Positions 26,859-34,081 of a stretch of 64,000 bases of DNA are shown here, one piece after another. Position numbers and translations under genes: made by a program. Location of the stretch: the NCBI RefSeq assembly GCF_002234405.1, contig NZ_NMQT01000075.1, forward strand, positions 1 through 64,000, in the 5' to 3' direction. Numbering within the stretch: position 1 is the first letter of the stretch; each line of letters opens with the position of its first letter. Under the pieces are notes generated by a model that was not told the origin of the DNA, searched no databases, and saw only the letters and a program-made list of their open reading frames with translations. Origin of the DNA: Amycolatopsis thailandensis. GTDB taxonomy: Bacteria; Actinomycetota; Actinomycetes; Mycobacteriales; Pseudonocardiaceae.

Positions 26859-28001
26859 GTGACCGAAAGCCTGAACCGGATCCGCGCCTTCCTGGCGGAC
26901 CGTGAACCGCCGACACCGTGCCTGGTCGTGGACACCGACCTGGTGGCGGACCGGGCGGCCGCGGTCTCGGCGGCGTTCCCGGACGCGCTGATCCGGTACG
27001 CGGTCAAGGCGAATCCCACTCCCGAAGTGCTCGACGCGGTGCTGTCGGCGGGAGCCGGGTTCGACGTGGCGGGCACGGCGGAGATCGCGCTGTGCCTGTC
27101 CCGCGGCGCGCGAGCGGCGGAACTGGCCTACGGCAACACGATCAAGAAACCCGCGGACATCGCGGCCGCGTACGCGCGCGGCGTCCGTGAATTCACCACG
27201 GATTCCGCGGGCGATCTGGCGAATCTGGCCGAGCACGCGCCCAGTTCACTCGTGTCGGTCCGCCTGCTGACCGGCGGCCCGGACTCGGTGACGCCGTTCG
27301 GCCACAAGTTCGGCTGCGAACCGGCGGTGGCCGCCACGCTGCTCCGGCAGGCCGTGGAAGCCGGGCTGCGACCCGGAATCGCGTTCCACGTCGGTTCGCA
27401 GCAGCCGGATCCGGCGGCGTGGGAGATCGGGATCGCGACCGCGGCCAAGGTCGCCGCCGAAGCAGGCGTCGGCTTGGAGCGGCTCAACATCGGCGGCGGG
27501 TTCGCCACCGAGCACCGCGAGTCCGTGCCGTCGCTCACCGATTACGCGGCGGTGGTCCACGCCGCCCTCCAAAGGCACCTGCCGGGACCGGAACTGCTGC
27601 TGGAGCCGGGCCGGGTGATCGTCGCCGACGCGGGACTCATCCGGACAGAGGTCGTCCTGGTGACCACTCGCGCCGCCGCCGACGAACGCCGTTGGGTCTA
27701 TCTCGACGTCGGCAGGTACAACGGAATGGCGGAGTGCGAGAACGAAGCTGTCGCGTATCGACTGGAGCCCGTCGGCGTCAAAGGTCCGGAAGGGCCGGTG
27801 GTCCTCGCGGGGCCGACCTGCGATGGTGACGACGTGCTGTACCAGCGGACGCCGTGCGCGCTGCCGATGTCGCTGAAGGCGGGAGACCGGCTGGACATCC
27901 CGGGGACCGGGGCGTACACCGCCAGCTATTCTTCCGTCGCTTTCAACGGAATCGAGCCGTTGCGCACCTATTGTGTGGGGAGGTTCGCCGATGCCGGGTG
28001 A
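26859..28001 (+). CDS. Fold-type III PLP decarboxylase (ornithine decarboxylase type)
   Basis: The protein has 380 residues and an alanine-racemase-like barrel plus C-terminal beta domain. The PLP lysine is Lys50 (YAVKANPTP); HVGSQ, GGGFA and EPGR bind the cofactor phosphate. Cys321 in GPTCDGDD is the catalytic Cys from the partner subunit. Length and motifs fit ornithine (or ornithine/lysine) decarboxylase rather than the longer arginine enzyme. It would give putrescine for the next two genes. The start is GTG 26859; the stop overlaps speD by 11 bases. Confidence 0.9.
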   Translation: MTESLNRIRAFLADREPPTPCLVVDTDLVADRAAAVSAAFPDALIRYAVKANPTPEVLDAVLSAGAGFDVAGTAEIALCLSRGARAAELAYGNTIKKPADIAAAYARGVREFTTDSAGDLANLAEHAPSSLVSVRLLTGGPDSVTPFGHKFGCEPAVAATLLRQAVEAGLRPGIAFHVGSQQPDPAAWEIGIATAAKVAAEAGVGLERLNIGGGFATEHRESVPSLTDYAAVVHAALQRHLPGPELLLEPGRVIVADAGLIRTEVVLVTTRAAADERRWVYLDVGRYNGMAECENEAVAYRLEPVGVKGPEGPVVLAGPTCDGDDVLYQRTPCALPMSLKAGDRLDIPGTGAYTASYSSVAFNGIEPLRTYCVGRFADAG

Positions 28002-28362
28002 AGAGCCGCTCGTCGGCCGGTTCGCCGGCCGCCACGTACTCGCGGAGTTCGAGGGGGTCGAGCCGTCGTTGCTCGACGACGCCGAACTCTTGAAGAAGAC
28101 CCTCGCCGACGCGGTCACCGAGGCGGGGGCGACGGTCTGCGAGGTCGTGTCGCATTCCTTCGCCCCGCAAGGGGTCACCGCGCTCGCGCTGCTGGCCGAG
28201 TCGCACGCGTCCGTGCACACCTATCCGGAGATCGGGTCGGTGTTCGTGGACGTGTTCACCTGCGGGGACCGGGCGGATCCGGAGCGGGCGGTCACGCTGC
28301 TGGCGAAGATGCTGGGCGCCGGCACCGTCCGGATGTCCACTGTGGAACGAGGAGAGAACTGA
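27991..28362 (+). CDS. speD: S-adenosylmethionine decarboxylase proenzyme, class 1B
   Basis: The protein has 123 residues, the size of the small bacterial SpeH/SpeD type. Self-cleavage is expected between Glu70 and Ser71 (AESHASVHTYPE), with Ser71 becoming the pyruvoyl group. His76 and Cys91 (FTCGD) are the other active-site residues, at the spacing known from Thermotoga maritima. It supplies decarboxylated AdoMet to spermidine synthase. It overlaps the decarboxylase gene by 11 bases and shares one base with the next gene (TGATG). Confidence 0.93.
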   Translation: MPGEEPLVGRFAGRHVLAEFEGVEPSLLDDAELLKKTLADAVTEAGATVCEVVSHSFAPQGVTALALLAESHASVHTYPEIGSVFVDVFTCGDRADPERAVTLLAKMLGAGTVRMSTVERGEN

Positions 28363-29225
28363 TGGCGCCACGAGTGATCGTCGAGCCGATGGGCGCGGGG
28401 CTCACCCGGAACTGGGACGTCGAGGAGGTCCTGTTCGAGGGCAGGACCGCGTTCCAGAACGTCCTCATCGGACGGACCTCGCAGGGGATATCCCTGTTCT
28501 GCGACGACGAACGGCAGAGCACCGAGCTGAGCCAGCTCGTCTACCACGAGGCGCTGATGGTCCCGTCGCTGCTGCTCGCCGAACGCGTCGAGCGGGTGCT
28601 GATCATCGGCTCCAGCGAAGGGGTCGCCTCCGAGCTCGCGGTCGCAGCGGGGGCCGAGGTCGTCGACCACGTCGACATCGACGCCGAGGCGGTGCGTGCT
28701 TGCGCCGAGCATCTTCCCTACGGCTACACGCTCGACGATCTGGCCCGTGCCGAGCGAGGCGAGGGCGAGATCCGCGTCCACTACCGCGACGGCTGGGAGT
28801 TCCTCGCCGAGGCGCGCGAACGCGGCGACACCTACGACGTGGTGGTGATCGACCTGCCGGACGAGAACGACGATCCGGCGGCGCAGCACAACCGGTTGTA
28901 CGGAACCGACTTCCTGACCAGGTGCGCGGAGCTGCTCGCCGAAGGGGGAGTGGTCGGCTGCCAGGGCGGCTGCCCGACGCTGTGGCGCAACCAGACGCTC
29001 GTCGCGTCGTGGCGCCGGTTCACCGAGTCGTTCGGGACCGTTCTCTACTACGGCTCGGACGAGCACGAGTGGGCTTTCCTGAGCGGCAGGGCCGACGCGC
29101 TCGACGATCCCGGCGCCCTGGTCGCGGAGAGGATCGGCAAGGCCGGAATCGGAGAGTCCACTATGGACGAAGACGCGCTGAGGGCGAACACCGTGCCGCC
29201 GATTTCGTTGCGGCGCAACCGGTGA
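28362..29225 (+). CDS. speE: Spermidine synthase-like aminopropyltransferase
   Basis: The protein has 287 residues. The N-terminal beta domain (LFCDDERQSTELSQLVYHEA) and Rossmann core follow the SpeE pattern, and the catalytic D-x-x-D is kept (VVVIDLPDENDD). However, the glycine-rich loop usually reading GGGDGG is IIGSSEGVASE here, so decarboxylated-AdoMet binding may differ. Context argues for aminopropyl transfer to putrescine: it is the third gene of a tightly overlapping unit with an ornithine decarboxylase and speD. Other triamine or tetraamine products are possible. Confidence 0.88.
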   Translation: MAPRVIVEPMGAGLTRNWDVEEVLFEGRTAFQNVLIGRTSQGISLFCDDERQSTELSQLVYHEALMVPSLLLAERVERVLIIGSSEGVASELAVAAGAEVVDHVDIDAEAVRACAEHLPYGYTLDDLARAERGEGEIRVHYRDGWEFLAEARERGDTYDVVVIDLPDENDDPAAQHNRLYGTDFLTRCAELLAEGGVVGCQGGCPTLWRNQTLVASWRRFTESFGTVLYYGSDEHEWAFLSGRADALDDPGALVAERIGKAGIGESTMDEDALRANTVPPISLRRNR

Positions 29226-29291
29226 ATTCCGTGATCGTTACCCATCCGAGATAACCTTCGTGGTCGCCTGACAGGATCGGCCATCTGGTCG

Positions 29292-30047
29292 TTGCCGGGT
29301 CTCCTGGTGCGGGCCAGAATCGCATTGGTGAACAGCTGGCGCGAGCAGATCGCCTCTGGGGTGGACAGGGAATCCGCGGTCTGCGCGGCATTCGCGAGTT
29401 TGACCGTGAGTGTCACGGAGGATCTGGGGCCGGATCGGGTCGTGGACACGCTGTCCAGCGAATGCGTGCGGCTGCTGCCGATCGATTCGATGGAAGTCTT
29501 CTTGCCGGGGCTGAAACTGGAACGCTGTCCCCCGGTCGTCGAGGAGGGGCCCGCGCTCGAGTCCTTCGAGACCGGGAGTGAGGTCGCCGTCGAGAACCTT
29601 CCCGCCGAGATCCGGCGCTGGCCCGGCTACGTGGCGAGAGTGGTGGAACAGGGCTATACCGCGGTTTCCGCGATCCCGATGCGCGCGATGGAGGAAACCA
29701 TCGGTTCGATAGCGTTGCTCAGTGCCGAAACCGCGGTTCTGAGCGCCGAAGACCGCCGGCTCGGCCAGGCGCTCGCCGACGTCGCCGCCCTGTGTCTCCT
29801 GCAACAGCGGGAATTGCACCACTACCGGACCCTTTCGGGGCAGTTGCAGAACGCGCTCGACAGCCGGGTGATCATCGAGCAGGCGAAAGGAATGCTCGCC
29901 GAGCGCGCCGGTGTCGACCTCGGAGCCGCCTTTCAACGCCTGCGAGCCTTCGCCCGGAGTTCGAACAGGAAGGTTTCCGAGGTGGCGCGCGAGTTCGTGG
30001 CGGGTACGCTGGACAGCGAGAAACTTCTTCGGCGCCGGAACCGGTGA
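29292..30047 (+). CDS. GAF-ANTAR RNA-binding regulator
   Basis: The protein has 251 residues. A GAF-like sensory domain (about 25-170) is followed by an ANTAR domain (ALDSRVIIEQAKGMLAERAG through SNRKVSEVAREF), which binds tandem stem-loops in mRNA to control termination. The start is uncertain: TTG 29292 is used here, while GTG 29307 and GTG 29328 are in frame and equally lack a strong ribosome site. It opens the stress-sensing island and a terminator hairpin follows it. Confidence 0.8.
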   Translation: MPGLLVRARIALVNSWREQIASGVDRESAVCAAFASLTVSVTEDLGPDRVVDTLSSECVRLLPIDSMEVFLPGLKLERCPPVVEEGPALESFETGSEVAVENLPAEIRRWPGYVARVVEQGYTAVSAIPMRAMEETIGSIALLSAETAVLSAEDRRLGQALADVAALCLLQQRELHHYRTLSGQLQNALDSRVIIEQAKGMLAERAGVDLGAAFQRLRAFARSSNRKVSEVAREFVAGTLDSEKLLRRRNR

Positions 30048-30049
30048 CA

Positions 30050-30073
30050 ATTGCCGGGAAATACCCCGGCAAT
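30050..30073 (+). terminator. Terminator hairpin of the GAF-ANTAR gene
   Basis: ATTGCCGGG (30050-30058) pairs with CCCGGCAAT (30065-30073) around a 6-base loop, immediately after the stop codon. Confidence 0.6.
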
Positions 30074-30081
30074 CGCTGGTA

Positions 30082-30115
30082 GGGCCGTTGGTCACCGGAA
30101 CCGGGGACTTGTCCC
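30082..30115. promoter_or_regulatory. DosR-box-like site and GGGAC-TT-GTCCC dyad
   Basis: GGGCCGTTGGTCAC (30082-30095) matches 10 of 14 positions of the mycobacterial DosR core GGGACTWWAGTCCC. A perfect GGGAC-TT-GTCCC dyad follows at 30104-30115. Both lie upstream of the PspAB-like gene. The assignment to DevR is inference. Confidence 0.4.
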
Positions 30116-30184
30116 GGTGAACGCGCGACCGTGCGGCCCTAGGGCGCGAGGGCCCGATCGGAAAAGCTTCACGCAGAGGAAAGG

Positions 30185-30754
30185 ATGCGTGAGGTCATGG
30201 CGCTGCTGGCAAGCCTACTCGGGAAGAGTCGTTCGGTGCGGCCGAGCCTGCTTCCGTTGCTGGATTTGAGGTCGGCGGTGCTGACGCTGCGGTCCGGGTA
30301 CGGGCTGGCGCCGACCGGGTCGGGGACGGTCTGTTTCGTCGCCGAAGGCCGGCCGGGCGAGGGGACGGAGGCGGAGATCGTCGCCGGACTCGCCGGGGAC
30401 TCGGCCCGCCGCAACCTGGTCACCCACGACGCGCACGGGCGGACGATCGTGCGCTGCTGGCGGGAGAACGGGGATCTGGGCTGGCTCCTCGACGATCTCG
30501 TCGACGTCAACGAGAGGCTGGCTCAGGCCGGGTTCGCGTCCTGGTTGCTGCACACGACGGTCGACTTCGCCGAGTTGCGGGACATGCGTCACCCGAGGCT
30601 GACCATGGTCTACCGACGGGAACGCGGCACCTTCTACCCCTATGCCCCACGCGGCACCCGCGGCCGGGATCGCGCGATCGAACTGAAGATCCGCTCGTCG
30701 CTGATCCGGATCGTGCCGATGGAGTCCGACATCGGCCGGTGGCGTCCGGTGTGA
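30185..30754 (+). CDS. pspAB: PspAB-like protein
   Basis: The protein has 189 residues. It lines up with actinobacterial PspA-associated protein PspAB: SRSVRPSLLPLLDLRSAVLT, LAPTGSGTVCF, RRERGTFYPYAP and a final SDIGRW segment. PspAB usually sits beside pspA in envelope-stress operons, but no PspA-type gene is present here, so this copy has probably been recruited to the island. GAGG lies five bases before the ATG. The molecular function of the family is not established. Confidence 0.75.
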   Translation: MREVMALLASLLGKSRSVRPSLLPLLDLRSAVLTLRSGYGLAPTGSGTVCFVAEGRPGEGTEAEIVAGLAGDSARRNLVTHDAHGRTIVRCWRENGDLGWLLDDLVDVNERLAQAGFASWLLHTTVDFAELRDMRHPRLTMVYRRERGTFYPYAPRGTRGRDRAIELKIRSSLIRIVPMESDIGRWRPV

Positions 30755-30769
30755 CGGACGCCCGCCCGG

Positions 30770-31039
30770 TCAGCCGGCTACGCCGCTGAGCCAGCCGCGT
30801 AGCCGCTGGACGCGCCGGTCCCGCGTGGTCCATCGCAGGACGTGGTATCGGCGCCGGGTGGCGGGCGCCGTGTCCTCGAGACGCCGGACAGCGGCGATTA
30901 CCTCGTCGAGTGGCGGAACGTGGGTCTCGGGTCGAGCCACCACTCGCGGCAGCTTTTCGAGTTCGGCGGAGACCAGCGGCCAAGTGGTGCCGGCGTGCGT
31001 GCCGGGACGGCGGCGGGTCTCGGCGATTCTCGTGGTCAC
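30770..31039 (-). CDS. Hypothetical basic protein
   Basis: The protein has 89 residues counted from GTG 31039, is Arg-rich and helical, and has no recognised domain. The frame stays open further upstream, but the composition there looks like antisense noise. AAAGGG lies upstream of the GTG. It is convergent with the PspAB-like gene, 15 bases apart, and divergent from the universal stress protein. It may be spurious. Confidence 0.4.
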   Translation of the reverse strand: MTTRIAETRRRPGTHAGTTWPLVSAELEKLPRVVARPETHVPPLDEVIAAVRRLEDTAPATRRRYHVLRWTTRDRRVQRLRGWLSGVAG

Positions 31040-31264
31040 GTCCCGATCACCCTTTCCGCGCGAGGATTCCGACTGTTCGTCACCTTCGACGATGCGGTAT
31101 CGCGAGCCGTCGCGGTCAGCGCCGAAGGTTGTGCCATCGAGGGCACAAAGACCCCTCTCGGTCGCCGGACGGGTACCCCGGGTCACGGGTTGGCGTCGAA
31201 CCGGCAGGACCGGCGGGGGCGGTGGGACAATGCCCGCCGGAACTTCCGTCCTCGTTCTGGGAAA

Positions 31265-31278
31265 AGGACTTCATGCCC
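31265..31278 (+). promoter_or_regulatory. Weak DosR-box-like site
   Basis: AGGACTTCATGCCC matches 10 of 14 positions of GGGACTWWAGTCCC and lies 75 bases before the universal stress protein gene. A weaker candidate is at 31141-31154. USP genes are classical DosR targets, which is why it is listed. Confidence 0.35.
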
Positions 31279-31353
31279 TGTGCCGGCGCCGCGCCGGAGG
31301 GCAGGCTGTCGGCGGACGTCCGCCGGTTCCGGCGGCGGGACGGGAGGCCGGTG

Positions 31354-32160
31354 ATGACCGGGATCCAGCGGCGCACCGCCGTGGTCGTCGGCGTGGACGC
31401 CTCGCAGTCGTCCCGGGCGGCGGTGCGCTGGGCGGCGGGTGAAGCGGCGAGACGGGACAGCACGCTGAAGCTCCTCCACATCGACGGCCGCCGCTGGGAA
31501 GGTGGCGCCGCGCAGGACAACCTCGCCGCCGCGAGTGTCGCGAGGGAAGCCGAACCGGCGGTGGCCACCGAACACGAGGTGAAACCCGGCGGCATCATCG
31601 ACGAACTGGTCGCGGCGTCGAGGTCGGCGTCGCTGCTGGTGCTGGGAACCCACGGGTTCGGGGCCCTGCGCGGAGCGCCGATCGGCGCGGTCGCCACGGA
31701 GGTGGCCGGACACGCGAGATGCCCGGTGGTCGTCGTCCGCGGCCTCACCGCTCCCCATCGGGGCGAGGTGGTCGTCGGCGTCGATCCGTCCGGCGACAGC
31801 GAACGTGCCCTGGGTTTCGCGCTCGAGAGCGCTTCCGCGCGGAATGCCGCCCTGGTCGTCGTGCACGCCTGGCACGACAGCGTCCTCGATGCCGGAGCCG
31901 AACTGGCGAGTGTCGAAGCGGCTGAGGAACGCGCGCTGGCGGACCGGGTGGCGGCTTGGCGCGAGAAGTATCCCGGAGTCGTCTTCCGGCTGGTGGTCGT
32001 CCGCGACCGCAACGTGGCCCGTGCCCTCATCCGGGCGGTCCCGCACGCGGGGCTGATCGTCATCGGCTCGGCCGGCGGCGGGCTCGGAAGCACGGCGCAG
32101 GGGCTGTTGGGCCGCGCGCGGTGCCCGGTCGCGCTGGTCGGTGGAACCGCACCCGGGTGA
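31354..32160 (+). CDS. Tandem-domain universal stress protein
   Basis: The protein has 268 residues formed by two USP domains (about 1-130 and 135-268). Domain 1 ends in GTHGFGALRGAPIGAVATEV and domain 2 in GSAGGGLGSTAQGLLG, the ATP-binding G-x2-G-x9-G-S/T pattern. Tandem USPs of this size, such as Rv2623, belong to the DosR dormancy regulon in mycobacteria. GGGAGG lies before the ATG at 31354. It is a cytoplasmic nucleotide-binding stress protein, probably under the nearby DevR. Confidence 0.9.
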   Translation: MTGIQRRTAVVVGVDASQSSRAAVRWAAGEAARRDSTLKLLHIDGRRWEGGAAQDNLAAASVAREAEPAVATEHEVKPGGIIDELVAASRSASLLVLGTHGFGALRGAPIGAVATEVAGHARCPVVVVRGLTAPHRGEVVVGVDPSGDSERALGFALESASARNAALVVVHAWHDSVLDAGAELASVEAAEERALADRVAAWREKYPGVVFRLVVVRDRNVARALIRAVPHAGLIVIGSAGGGLGSTAQGLLGRARCPVALVGGTAPG

Positions 32161-32197
32161 ATGCGGCCGTGGGCAGGATTGATTTCCGGGAATCTGC

Positions 32198-32211
32198 CGG
32201 ACAATGGTCCC
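32198..32211 (+). promoter_or_regulatory. DosR-box-like palindrome before the NarL-type gene
   Basis: CGGACAATGGTCCC matches 11 of 14 positions of the DosR core and is extended to GCCGGAC-AATG-GTCCCGGC. It ends 28 bases before the start codon at 32240. Confidence 0.5.
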
Positions 32212-32239
32212 GGCGAGACCACGAACACGGAGAAGGTGC

Positions 32240-32920
32240 ATGTCGAACCCGACCTTTCCGCGGCCCATGCCCCCGGCCGCGGCCCCGATCCGGGTGCTGC
32301 TCGTCGAAGACCACAAGATGGTGGCCGAGGCGCTCGGCGCGGCGTTCGAGGAATTCCCGGAAATCCATCTGGTGGCCTCGGTGGAGTCCCTCTCCCACGG
32401 GATGATCGCGGCGCGGGAGCACCTGCCGGACATCGTCCTGCTCGACCGGCGGCTCCCGGACGGCGACGGGATCGAGGCGATCGCAGGGTTCCGGGCGATC
32501 TCGCCGTCGAGCCGGGTGCTCGTGCTGACCGGCGACGCGAACAGCGCCATCGCCGCCAGGATCCTGGAGGTCGGCGGGGCCGGTCTGCTGCTGAAATCGG
32601 GTCTCCTCGACGAGCTGGTCACGGCGATCCGGACTGTCGCGGCGGGCGACGTGGTCATCGAGCCGGAACTGCTCAGCGGTGCCCTCGCCATGCTGGCCGG
32701 GAACACTGGCAGGCTCGGCCCGGTGCTGACCCTGCGGGAACGGCAGGTGCTCGGGCTGATCGCCGACGGCGCGGGAACCGACCGGATCGCCGAGGAGTTG
32801 CGGCTCGCGCGGAATACCGTGCGAAATCACGTGCAGCGGATCCTGGTGAAGACCGGCACTCATTCGAAACTCGAAGCCGTCGCGCACGCGCGGAAGAATG
32901 GCCTCCTCGAACGGCCGTAG
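32240..32920 (+). CDS. NarL/LuxR-type response regulator
   Basis: The protein has 226 residues. The receiver domain (about 17-135) has VEDH and phospho-acceptor Asp69 (VLLDRRLPDGDG). The LuxR HTH is LTLRERQVLGLIADGAGTDR with RNTVRNHVQRILVKTG. GGAGAAGG precedes the ATG. A sensor kinase gene follows after 32 bases, so they are a cognate pair. A DosR-box-like site lies just upstream. Confidence 0.92.
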   Translation: MSNPTFPRPMPPAAAPIRVLLVEDHKMVAEALGAAFEEFPEIHLVASVESLSHGMIAAREHLPDIVLLDRRLPDGDGIEAIAGFRAISPSSRVLVLTGDANSAIAARILEVGGAGLLLKSGLLDELVTAIRTVAAGDVVIEPELLSGALAMLAGNTGRLGPVLTLRERQVLGLIADGAGTDRIAEELRLARNTVRNHVQRILVKTGTHSKLEAVAHARKNGLLERP

Positions 32921-32952
32921 CGGTGACAGGTATCCGAGTGCCAAGCTGCACT

Positions 32953-34032
32953 ATGGCCATGCTGCCATCGGAACAGGCGCCTGATCACCGAAACGCTGTG
33001 CTCTTCGAGTTGTTCGTGCACAGCGTCGTCGACTACGCCATTTACATGCTGGACGTGGACGGCCGCGTGATCAGCTGGAACACGGGGGCGGAGCGGATCA
33101 AGGGGTATTCCGAAGCGGAGATCCTCGGCCGTCATTTCTCTGTTTTCTACACCGAGAGGGACATCGCCGACGGAAAACCGGCCGAGGAACTGCTGATCGC
33201 GGCCGAGATGGGGAGCCACGAGGACGAGGGCTGGCGGCTCCGCCGTGGCGGTGAGAAGTTCTGGGCCAACACCGTGATCACCGCTTTGCGGGACCGGGAA
33301 GGCGCTCTCGTCGGTTTCGGCGAAGTCACCCGTGATCTCACCGAACACCGGAAATCGCAGGAGGAAACGACCGGGCGGCGACGGGCTTTCGCGCATTTCG
33401 TCCGGGCACAGGAAACCGAACGTCGCCGTATCGCGTGGGATGTTCACGACGATTCCATCCAGTCGATGATCGCGGTGAGCATGCGGTTGCAGATGCTCGC
33501 CGCGCAACGGCGGGATTCCGCGCTGGCACAACTCGACGAGGCGATTCAAGGGGCGATCCGGCGCTTGCGGATCCTGGTCGCCCAATTGCGGCCGCCCGCG
33601 CTGAACGACGACGATCTGGTCGCCTCGGTCCGCGAGTACCTCGACGACGTCGTCACCGGCTGGGGCCTGGAGTGCACGCTGCGAAACGATTTCACCGCCA
33701 AACCACCGCCCGACATCGTCGTCACGGCCTTCCGGATCCTGCAGGAGGCGCTGGTCAACGTGCGAAAGCACGCGAACGCCACCGCGGTCGAGGTCTCACT
33801 GACAGGGCAGGACGGCGGCCTTCTGGTGAAGGTGGCCGACAACGGCGAGGGGATGAAGGCGGACGTCGAGGGTTCTCGCGAAGTGGTCTCGGGCGAACAC
33901 ATCGGAATGGCGTCGATGCGTGAGCGCGCGGAAGCGGCGCAAGGATGGTTCCGGATTTCCAGCGGACCCGGCGAAGGTACGTCCGTGGCCTTCTGGATTC
34001 CGCTGGGGCCTCCCTGGTCCGCGCGGAATTGA
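32953..34032 (+). CDS. PAS-domain histidine kinase (HisKA_3)
   Basis: The protein has 359 residues, soluble, with no membrane segment. A PAS domain (about 15-130: SVVDYAIYMLDVDGRVISWN, GAERIKGYSEAEILGRHFS) precedes a HisKA_3 dimerisation helix with phospho-acceptor His165 (IAWDVHDDSIQSM). The ATPase domain follows (EALVNVRKHANA, VADNGEGM). It probably phosphorylates the NarL-type regulator encoded directly upstream. The PAS ligand is unknown; a flavin or haem would suit the redox theme. Confidence 0.92.
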   Translation: MAMLPSEQAPDHRNAVLFELFVHSVVDYAIYMLDVDGRVISWNTGAERIKGYSEAEILGRHFSVFYTERDIADGKPAEELLIAAEMGSHEDEGWRLRRGGEKFWANTVITALRDREGALVGFGEVTRDLTEHRKSQEETTGRRRAFAHFVRAQETERRRIAWDVHDDSIQSMIAVSMRLQMLAAQRRDSALAQLDEAIQGAIRRLRILVAQLRPPALNDDDLVASVREYLDDVVTGWGLECTLRNDFTAKPPPDIVVTAFRILQEALVNVRKHANATAVEVSLTGQDGGLLVKVADNGEGMKADVEGSREVVSGEHIGMASMRERAEAAQGWFRISSGPGEGTSVAFWIPLGPPWSARN

Positions 34033-34081
34033 CGGTATCCCTCTGGACCCGCGGGGGAACCAGAACAAAGGAGGCACCTCG

